The notes below the pieces were generated by a model. It made no database searches. It saw only the letters and a list, made by a program, of their open reading frames with translations, and was not told the origin of the DNA. Made by a program: the position numbers and the translations under genes. 5,396 bases of DNA, taken from contig JAIPFG010000230.1 in assembly GCA_021736745.1 (NCBI GenBank), positions 1 to 5,396 on the forward strand. The letters run 5' to 3'. Positions 1 through 3,866 of the stretch are shown in pieces; the stretch's first letter is position 1; every line of letters begins with the position of its first letter. Origin of the DNA: Pseudomonadales bacterium. GTDB taxonomy: Bacteria > Pseudomonadota > Gammaproteobacteria > Pseudomonadales > IMCC2047.

Positions 1-236
1 GATTCAGAGCCTGATCCGGCAGCAATCACTCGTCCGCTGATTTCATGTCCTAGAGCCAGGGGTAATTGGTGGTTTGTTCGAACACCATCATAAAAATAAC
101 CCAGATCGGTGTGGCATACGCCACAGCCTGCAACTTCAACTGTAACCTCGCCCGCCCCCGGTTGCTCAAGTTCGAAATAGACCTTTTCCATTGGTTGGCC
201 TGGTTCGTTCATTACCCAACGATAACTAGAACTCAT
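1..236 (-). CDS. had: 6-hydroxycyclohex-1-ene-1-carbonyl-CoA dehydrogenase-like zinc alcohol dehydrogenase (N-terminal part, cut by window edge)
   Basis: The visible 78 codons are the N-terminal catalytic part of a zinc-dependent medium-chain alcohol dehydrogenase. The catalytic zinc motif GVCHTD (Cys41) and the LGHE motif (His64, Glu65) are both present. The stretches around RWVMNEPGQPM and DGVRTNHQLPLALGHEISGRV's first half resemble, from memory, the Had family (TIGR03201). In Thauera and Azoarcus that family oxidises 6-hydroxycyclohex-1-ene-1-carbonyl-CoA with NAD+ in the cytoplasmic anaerobic benzoyl-CoA pathway. The ATG at 236 is preceded by a weak CAGG ribosome site about 8 nt upstream and a plausible promoter at 269-297. 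The Rossmann domain and the rest of the gene, about 280 residues, lie outside the window. The dehydrogenase family is certain; the Had subfamily is likely but rests on recalled resemblance. Another alcohol dehydrogenase acting on a CoA-thioester or alcohol is the alternative. Confidence 0.75.
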   Translation of the reverse strand, partial: MSSSYRWVMNEPGQPMEKVYFELEQPGAGEVTVEVAGCGVCHTDLGYFYDGVRTNHQLPLALGHEISGRVIAAGSGSE

Positions 237-268
237 AATATTTGACCTGTGTATGGTGGGTTGTCCCA

Positions 269-297
269 CTTATATTATTTGGATGGGAAATTGCGCA
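269..297 (-). promoter_or_regulatory. putative sigma-70 promoter of the Had-like gene
   Basis: Read on the minus strand, TGCGCA (297-292, 4 of 6 to the -35 consensus) is followed after 17 nt by TATAAG (274-269, 5 of 6 to the -10 consensus). Transcription would start near 262, about 25 nt before the ATG at 236. The -35 box overlaps the palindrome at 295-304, which could therefore be an operator. This is consensus matching by eye only. Confidence 0.4.
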
Positions 298-304
298 TAT
301 ATGC
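295..304. promoter_or_regulatory. palindrome GCATATATGC, candidate operator
   Basis: GCATATATGC is a perfect 10-bp palindrome overlapping the proposed -35 box of the Had-like gene. That is the expected place for a repressor site. The regulator is unknown. TGCA-type repeats are known for BzdR/BoxR operators of anaerobic aromatic pathways, but the match here is too loose to assign. Confidence 0.25.
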
Positions 305-305
305 A

Positions 306-344
306 GTATCCCTTATCGTTGGAAAATATTATTGTATGGGATAC
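306..344. repeat. inverted repeat GTATCCC / GGGATAC
   Basis: GTATCCC (306-312) and GGGATAC (338-344) are perfect 7-bp inverted arms separated by 25 nt. They lie upstream of the proposed promoter of the Had-like gene. They may be paired half-sites for a regulator or may be fortuitous in AT-rich DNA. Confidence 0.25.
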
Positions 345-399
345 ATACTGTCAAGACCATTTTGAGGCTCCATTTAAGGATATATGTGGCTTGAAAGTT

Positions 400-411
400 T
401 GGATTAATCCA
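400..411. promoter_or_regulatory. 12-bp perfect palindrome TGGATTAATCCA
   Basis: TGGATTAATCCA is identical to its reverse complement and stands in the middle of the divergent intergenic region. Its length and position fit the binding site of a dimeric regulator. No promoter elements are obvious next to it and I do not recognise the motif. Confidence 0.3.
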
Positions 412-478
412 GTCTACTCCTTATATGACGCGGTTTTGAGCCTAAATATTAAAATGGCAGTAACGATTTGACATCTTC

Positions 479-492
479 TTGACAAATATCAA
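479..492. promoter_or_regulatory. FNR/Anr-like site TTGAC-N4-ATCAA
   Basis: The sequence TTGAC-AAAT-ATCAA matches the FNR/Anr consensus TTGAT-N4-ATCAA at 9 of 10 conserved positions. Oxygen control would suit an anaerobic benzoyl-CoA gene. However, the site is about 220 bp upstream of the dehydrogenase's likely transcription start, and no good -10 box is spaced from it on either strand. A chance match in AT-rich sequence is possible. Confidence 0.3.
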
Positions 493-523
493 GTCTTGGT
501 GAGTTAGTTATGAAAGGAGGGTG

Positions 524-560
524 CTTTTGATTGTTTCATCAAAAGGGCGTCACGCTTTTT
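524..560 (+). promoter_or_regulatory. two mutually exclusive hairpins, attenuator-like
   Basis: CTTTTGAT (524-531) and ATCAAAAG (538-545) form a perfect 8-bp stem with a 6-nt loop. The right arm overlaps a second stem, AAAGGGCG (542-549) with CGCTTTTT (553-560), which has a 3-nt loop, two G-U pairs and a terminal T run. The two cannot form together, as in an attenuator, and both lie on the small frame that starts at 527. The second stem has only three G-C pairs, so termination would be weak. Confidence 0.25.
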
Positions 561-571
561 CAGAGATGTAG
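527..571 (+). pseudogene. 14-codon frame with strong ribosome site; possible Rrf2-type regulator remnant or leader peptide
   Basis: A strong Shine-Dalgarno sequence, AAGGAGG at 514-520, stands 6 nt before a TTG codon at 527. The frame reads MIVSSKGRHAFSEM and then stops at TAG (569-571). SKGR-x-A-xxx-M, spaced this way, is the start of Rrf2-family regulators such as IscR (MRLTSKGRYAVTAM). The frame could therefore be the first codons of a lost Rrf2 regulator, with the rest deleted. Past the stop, the same frame gives SQSQRQGLSEF, faintly like a later Rrf2 segment (SERQGIS), before another stop. A leader peptide is the alternative, because two overlapping hairpins cover the frame. A GTG at 521 in the same frame is too close to the ribosome site. 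The evidence is suggestive only. Confidence 0.3.
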
Positions 572-658
572 TCTCAAAGCCAGCGCCAAGGGTTGAGTGA
601 ATTTGATTGAAGTGAGAGTATTACGGTGAAATGAAGATATTTAGATAATTACCAATTT

Positions 659-664
659 AAGGGG
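659..664 (+). promoter_or_regulatory. ribosome binding site deciding the TTG start of the PHA-system gene
   Basis: AAGGGG at 659-664 ends only 1 nt before the ATG at 666, which is too close for initiation. It stands 7 nt before the in-frame TTG at 672, which is ideal spacing. The TTG is therefore preferred as the start. Confidence 0.6.
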
Positions 665-671
665 TATGGGT

Positions 672-950
672 TTGACCAGTGTTAATGTGCAAAGAAAACT
701 GAATATGTCCCAGGCGGAAGCCCGTCTGGCGGCGGAAAAAGTGGCGGATAAGTTGGCCCGTGAGTACGGTGTGATTTTTTCCTGGGAAGGGGATTGCGCT
801 GCCATTAACGGCCCTGGCGTTAAAGGATCCTGTGAAGTTTCGGATGGTACGGTTGATATCAAACTGACTTTGGGTTTTCTTGTTGCACCCTTTGCTGTGC
901 GGGTTAAGGATGAAATAAATAAATATTTTGACCGGCTAGCAGAAAACTAG
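672..950 (+). CDS. polyhydroxyalkanoic acid system family protein
   Basis: This 92-residue cytoplasmic protein resembles the PHA_gran_rgn family (PF09650, TIGR02610), small proteins often encoded near PHA genes and thought to act in PHA granule metabolism. Their biochemical role is not established. Visible family features are an N-terminal basic strand followed by an amphipathic helix (SQAEARLAAEKVADKLAREY), a central WEGDCAAINGPGVKGS segment, and a C-terminal LTLGFLVAPFAVRVKDEI helix. There is no signal peptide or membrane span. The TTG start is chosen because the AAGGGG ribosome site is correctly spaced for it and not for the ATG at 666. A GATAAT at 644-649 could be its -10 box, but I see no good -35. 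The gene converges on hslU and its stop codon lies inside a 12-bp hairpin. No PHA synthase gene is visible in the window. Confidence 0.8.
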   Translation: MTSVNVQRKLNMSQAEARLAAEKVADKLAREYGVIFSWEGDCAAINGPGVKGSCEVSDGTVDIKLTLGFLVAPFAVRVKDEINKYFDRLAEN

Positions 951-958
951 CCGGTCAA
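928..958. terminator. 12-bp hairpin between convergent genes, probable terminator
   Basis: TTGACCGGCTAG (928-939) and CTAGCCGGTCAA (947-958) pair perfectly over 12 bp around a 7-nt loop. The right arm contains the stop codon of the PHA-system gene (948-950). On the minus strand the stem is followed by AATATTTATTTATTT, moderately T-rich, so it best fits a terminator for the hslU transcript. On the plus strand no T run follows. Without the inserted element at 976-1114 it would lie just 10 nt beyond the hslU stop. Confidence 0.75.
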
Positions 959-970
959 CGCGGCTATGTT

Positions 971-975
971 ACAGG
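971..975. repeat. target site duplication, left copy (ACAGG)
   Basis: ACAGG lies directly outside the left end of the MITE-like element and is repeated directly outside its right end at 1115-1119. On the minus strand this copy keeps the T of the ancestral hslU stop codon TAA (971-969). Confidence 0.8.
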
Positions 976-1114
976 GAGACCTTTGCATAATTACTGCGCT
1001 AGACAATTCGGCGTTAAAAAACGGCTCAAAATGCACATTTATAAGCATAAACTCCGCTTTTTCGCCGATTTTTGCCTTGTCTTGCCGTCGCGCGCTACAT
1101 TGTGCAAAGGACTC
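976..1114. mobile_element. 139-bp MITE-like element inserted in the hslU stop codon
   Basis: The left end GAGACCTTTGCATAAT (976-991) and the reverse complement of the right end, GAGTCCTTTGCACAAT (1114-1099), agree at 14 of 16 positions. They are flanked by the direct repeat ACAGG. Further internal symmetry includes TCGGCG (1008-1013) with CGCCGA (1063-1068), and ATGC (1031-1034) with GCAT (1045-1048), so the whole element could fold into a long imperfect hairpin. It is too short to encode a transposase and must depend on one elsewhere. The termini recall IS5-group elements such as Neisseria IS1106, but this is from memory and the 5-bp duplication is not typical of that family. Frames crossing it are not genes. 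Confidence 0.85.
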
Positions 1115-2441
1115 ACAGGATATATCTGGAAAGATCCTCGTCCTGTGCCAGTTCACCTAAATATTGATCAACGTAGGCTGCATCAATAGTGACGTTAGCA
1201 GAAGCTGAGGCGTCAAAGGAAATCGACTCCAACAACCGCTCCATGACGGTGTGTAAGCGGCGGGCACCGATATTTTCAGTTCGCTCGTTAACCTGCCAAG
1301 CGACTTCGGCTATCCGGCTGATACCGTCTTTAGTGTATTGAATATCAGTTCCTTCGGTACCCAAAAGTGCTTGGTATTGCTCGATTAAGCTTGCGTCCGG
1401 TTCGGGTGAGATCACTCCAAAATCTTCCGCTGTCAGTGCATTGAGCTCAACCCGAATGGGTAGTCTGCCCTGTAGTTCGGGTATTAGGTCTGATGGTTTT
1501 GCCAGATGGAAGGCGCCTGAGGCGATAAATAAAATATGGTCGGTTTTGATCATGCCGAATTTCGTGTTGATGGTACAACCCTCAATCAAAGGTAACAGGT
1601 CGCGTTGTACACCTTCGCGTGAGACATCTGGCCCGTTGACACCGGAGCGTTTAGTGACTTTGTCTATTTCATCGAGAAAGACAATACCGTTTTGTTCAAC
1701 TGCTTGAATGGCTCTGGTTTTTAATTCTTCTTCATTGACAAGTTTGGCCGCTTCCTCGTCGCAGAGCAGTTTGTAGGCTTCCTTTATTTTGAGTTTTCGC
1801 GTTTTCTTTTTATTTCCTGACATATTGGAAAACATGCTTTGTAGCTGGTTGGACATTTCTTCCATTCCGGGCGGTGCCATAATTTCAATGCCTACTGGCA
1901 TGACGCTCAACTCTAATTCGATTTCCTTATCGTCTAATTCGCCTTCTCTGAGTTTTTTGCGGAAAACCTGTCGAGTAGAGGAAGTTTCTTTATGGGACTG
2001 AGAGTCAGCATATTCAGTGCTGCGTGGAGGGGGTAGTAAGGCATCAAGGACGCGTTCTTCCGCTGCATCTTCAGCGCGGTGTTTTACTTTTTCCATTTCG
2101 GTCTCGCGTACCATTTTAACCGCCATATCGGCTAAATCCCTGACGATCGATTCCACATCTCGACCGACATAGCCCACCTCGGTGAACTTAGTGGCTTCGA
2201 CCTTGATGAAAGGGGCCTGTGCAAGTTTAGCCAGGCGACGGGCGATTTCCGTTTTGCCGACGCCGGTGGGCCCAATCATGAGAATGTTTTTCGGCGTAAT
2301 TTCATTACGCATTTGTTCATCCAATTGCATGCGGCGCCAGCGGTTGCGAAGTGCAATAGCAACGGCGCGCTTGGCATCAGATTGACCGATAATATGTTTA
2401 TCTAATTCGTGAACAATTTCTGGTGGTGTCATATTTGACAT
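1113..2441 (-). CDS. hslU: ATP-dependent protease ATPase subunit HslU (ClpY)
   Basis: HslU is the AAA+ unfoldase ring of the cytoplasmic HslUV protease. It unfolds substrates and threads them into HslV. The 442 residues match the usual length (443 in E. coli). Visible motifs are Walker A GPTGVGKT (57-64), the pore motif GYVG (90-93), Walker B IVFLDEID (253-260), the arginine-finger segment ELQGRLPIR (322-330) and the sensor-2 segment ENIGARRL (389-396). The variable I domain lies between about 110 and 240. The C-terminal tail LSRYIL, which docks into HslV, is intact. The ATG at 2441 gives MSNMTPPEIV, like E. coli MSEMTPREIV; its ribosome site is weak. The gene follows hslV by 71 nt and probably shares its heat-shock transcript. 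The stop codon TGA is partly supplied by the inserted element at 976-1114. Confidence 0.98.
   Translation of the reverse strand: MSNMTPPEIVHELDKHIIGQSDAKRAVAIALRNRWRRMQLDEQMRNEITPKNILMIGPTGVGKTEIARRLAKLAQAPFIKVEATKFTEVGYVGRDVESIVRDLADMAVKMVRETEMEKVKHRAEDAAEERVLDALLPPPRSTEYADSQSHKETSSTRQVFRKKLREGELDDKEIELELSVMPVGIEIMAPPGMEEMSNQLQSMFSNMSGNKKKTRKLKIKEAYKLLCDEEAAKLVNEEELKTRAIQAVEQNGIVFLDEIDKVTKRSGVNGPDVSREGVQRDLLPLIEGCTINTKFGMIKTDHILFIASGAFHLAKPSDLIPELQGRLPIRVELNALTAEDFGVISPEPDASLIEQYQALLGTEGTDIQYTKDGISRIAEVAWQVNERTENIGARRLHTVMERLLESISFDASASANVTIDAAYVDQYLGELAQDEDLSRYIL
1115..1119. repeat. target site duplication, right copy (ACAGG)
   Basis: This second copy of ACAGG immediately follows the right end of the element. 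On the minus strand it encodes the end of hslU: it supplies part of the last Ile codon, the last Leu codon and the T of the present TGA stop. Confidence 0.8.
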
Positions 2442-2512
2442 AGGGGTGATAACTCTCTGTTACAAATAAAAATATGAGCCGCCGTGTCATTCAGCAGCGT
2501 ATCTATTCGGCA

Positions 2513-3043
2513 CTAGGCAACCGACTCGAGTTCTTCGATAGTGAGATTGTGGTTGGTATAAACACAAATGTCGGCAGCGATATCCAGGCTTTTCTGAACA
2601 ATTGTTCTGGCATCTAACTCCGTATTTTCCAATAAAGCCCGTGCGGCAGATTGTGCGAAGGGACCACCAGAGCCAATCGCGATTAAGCCCTTCTCCGGCT
2701 CAATCACATCCCCATTTCCGGAAATAATCAGGGAATGTTCTTTATCAGCAACCGCCAATAATGCCTCCAGTTTTTGTAACATGCGATCGGTTCGCCAATC
2801 CTTAGCAAGCTCAACTGCGGCGCGCATTAGATTACCCTGATGCTTTTCCAGCTGTGCTTCAAACCGTTCAAACAGCGTAAACGCGTCAGCGGTGGCACCA
2901 GCGAAGCCAGCGATTATTTGATCCCGATATAAGCGACGCACCTTGCGTGCGTTACCTTTCATTACAGTATTTCCCAGTGAAACTTGGCCATCGCCACCAA
3001 GCACAACCTGATTATTCCTGCGAACCGATATAATGGTGGTCAT
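2513..3043 (-). CDS. hslV: ATP-dependent protease proteolytic subunit HslV (ClpQ)
   Basis: HslV is the threonine peptidase of the HslUV protease and forms a double hexameric ring capped by HslU. The start is placed at the ATG at 3043, giving 176 residues, exactly the E. coli length. The catalytic Thr must become residue 1 after Met removal, as in MTTIISVRRN. A longer frame beginning at a TTG (3064) would add seven residues and bury it. Counting from that Thr, Asp17 in GGDGQ and Lys33 in NARKVRR are the expected active-site residues, and the GSGGP segment is intact. The ribosome site AGAAGGA is 6 nt upstream. A sigma-32 promoter precedes the gene and hslU follows, so the pair should be induced by heat shock. 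Confidence 0.98.
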   Translation of the reverse strand: MTTIISVRRNNQVVLGGDGQVSLGNTVMKGNARKVRRLYRDQIIAGFAGATADAFTLFERFEAQLEKHQGNLMRAAVELAKDWRTDRMLQKLEALLAVADKEHSLIISGNGDVIEPEKGLIAIGSGGPFAQSAARALLENTELDARTIVQKSLDIAADICVYTNHNLTIEELESVA

Positions 3044-3049
3044 CTGTGA

Positions 3050-3056
3050 TCCTTCT
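3050..3056 (-). promoter_or_regulatory. ribosome binding site fixing the hslV start
   Basis: AGAAGGA on the minus strand ends 6 nt before the ATG at 3043. It lies inside the alternative longer frame from the TTG at 3064, so it supports the short, family-typical start with Thr as second codon. Confidence 0.8.
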
Positions 3057-3085
3057 ACTACCAATAGTGAGTGCTAAGAAAAGGA

Positions 3086-3113
3086 ATATGGTGGTGAAGC
3101 CACTGATTTCAAG
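3086..3113 (-). promoter_or_regulatory. sigma-32 (RpoH) heat-shock promoter of hslVU
   Basis: On the minus strand CTTGAAA (3113-3107) matches the sigma-32 -35 consensus perfectly. After a 13-nt spacer, CACCATAT (3093-3086) matches the -10 consensus CCCCATNT at 6 of its 7 defined positions. Transcription would start near 3079, about 36 nt before the hslV ATG. The promoter begins 10 nt after the ftsN-like stop codon. E. coli hslVU is known to be sigma-32 controlled, so position, sequence and function agree. Confidence 0.85.
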
Positions 3114-3123
3114 GCTGCTCTTT

Positions 3124-3720
3124 TTATTGTTTGAGTTCAATCAACATGGATTCAGTATTGGCGCGTGCAAGTATGTCTTGAGCGTGATTGAGCTTAGAAC
3201 GGGACGTGAATGGTCCAACCAGAACCCGATGCCAATTTGTTCCAGTGCTCGCTTTCACTTGCTGGATGCTAACGTCAAGACCTTCCAGAATGAGTTTTGC
3301 CCTGAGTCTATCAGCCTCTTCACGGTGTCGGAAAGATCCCGCCTGGAGTAGGTAGACCTTTGCCTGAGCCTGTTGGATAGGCTTGGATTGGTATTCCTCA
3401 ACCTTTGGTGGAATCACTTCGGTTTGGGGAAGCAGCTTATAAAAGTCGTACTCATCGTCAGCCTTTGATGTTTCAATCGAAGGTGCTGTTTGTTTATTGG
3501 AAGTCGAGGCCTTTACTTCTTTTTGGACTGGAACCGCAGATCTTTTCTTTGCGGAACGAAGAGAGTCTGAGCCAATCTGAGTCAAATAGTAAAGAAAGGC
3601 AAGGAAGCAGGACAGCAAAATAAAAGTAATGGCCATAAGTTTTTTGGGAACGGCCGCACTATTCTTTTTGCTAATCTGCTGTTTATGCCTCGCGGCTCTT
3701 TTTGTGTAATCTTCTGACAT
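3124..3720 (-). CDS. ftsN: FtsN-like SPOR-domain cell division protein
   Basis: This 198-residue protein has the FtsN layout. A short basic cytoplasmic tail (1-27, EDYTKRAARHKQ) is followed by one membrane segment at about 28-47 (LMAITFILLSCFLAFLYYL), a charged linker with an acidic DDEYDFYKLLPQTEV motif (88-102), and a C-terminal SPOR domain at about 120-198 (VYLLQAGSFR to VLVGPF and beyond). SPOR domains bind denuded septal peptidoglycan, and FtsN activates septal synthesis through FtsA and FtsQLB. The start is set at the ATG at 3720. A TTG at 3738 would add six residues but has no ribosome site; the ATG's own site is also weak. The position just upstream of hslVU is that of ftsN in E. coli and Pseudomonas. 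It is shorter than E. coli FtsN (319 residues) but similar to other gammaproteobacterial versions. Confidence 0.85.
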   Translation of the reverse strand: MSEDYTKRAARHKQQISKKNSAAVPKKLMAITFILLSCFLAFLYYLTQIGSDSLRSAKKRSAVPVQKEVKASTSNKQTAPSIETSKADDEYDFYKLLPQTEVIPPKVEEYQSKPIQQAQAKVYLLQAGSFRHREEADRLRAKLILEGLDVSIQQVKASTGTNWHRVLVGPFTSRSKLNHAQDILARANTESMLIELKQ

Positions 3721-3830
3721 CTTTATATTATTAAGCAACTTAATGGGTATCGGTATGCAGGTTGGCTTTCAGGTTTAGGCCGTGGTTTATGCCGCCCTTC
3801 TTTAACTTAAGCGTAGAGTACGTGCAATGC

Positions 3831-3847
3831 TTGCATATCTTATGCAA
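3831..3847. repeat. inverted repeat TTGCATA-N3-TATGCAA
   Basis: The arms TTGCATA (3831-3837) and TATGCAA (3841-3847) are perfect 7-bp inverted repeats with a 3-nt centre, 20 nt downstream of the priA stop. A further TGCAA at 3823-3827 can pair with TTGCA at 3831-3835 instead. It could be an operator or a weak transcript-end hairpin. No T run follows on the minus strand. Confidence 0.35.
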
Positions 3848-3854
3848 AGGCCTC
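3840..3854 (-). repeat. solo sequence matching the terminal repeat of the MITE-like element
   Basis: Read on the minus strand from 3854, GAGGCCTTTGCATAA agrees at 14 of 15 positions with the left end of the element at 976. No convincing second end or internal homology is found nearby, so it looks like a remnant. It lies in the priA to ftsN gap. Confidence 0.45.
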
Positions 3855-3866
3855 ATATAAAAACAG

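Larger units (their letters stand above)
237..671. other. divergent AT-rich intergenic region
   Basis: This 435-bp stretch separates the divergent dehydrogenase and PHA-system genes. It is clearly richer in A and T than the flanking genes. I see no convincing protein gene of normal size in it; the open frame at 253-471 has no family resemblance and no ribosome site. It does contain a promoter candidate for the dehydrogenase (269-297), palindromes at 295-304 and 400-411, an inverted repeat at 306-344, an FNR-like site at 479-492 and a small frame with a strong ribosome site at 527-571. The size and the density of symmetric sites suggest a regulatory region, or the remains of a lost regulator gene. 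Confidence 0.6.

Noticed and set aside
390..396. CTTGAAA resembling a second sigma-32 -35 box
   Set aside because: No CCCCATNT-like sequence follows at 11-16 nt.
253..471. 72-residue open frame in the intergenic region
   Set aside because: It has no ribosome site, no recognisable family, an odd composition, and it crosses several symmetric regulatory-looking sites.
454..472. TGGCA...TTTG resembling a sigma-54 promoter
   Set aside because: The essential GC of the -12 element is missing at the required spacing.
468..484. Two TTGACA boxes as sigma-70 -35 elements
   Set aside because: Neither is followed by an acceptable -10 box at 15-19 nt; the second is better explained as part of the FNR-like site.
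966..1189. Open frames on both strands across the hslU 3' end
   Set aside because: They span the MITE-like element and its target site, overlap hslU, and have no family resemblance.
3046..3351. 101-residue plus-strand frame over the ftsN-like gene and the hslV upstream region
   Set aside because: It is antisense to the SPOR domain and the sigma-32 promoter and has no recognisable domain.
3716..3854. A complete second 139-bp copy of the MITE-like element
   Set aside because: Only the right end matches well; the left end agrees at 13 of 19 AT-rich positions and falls on the ftsN start, and the interior shows no similarity in either orientation.
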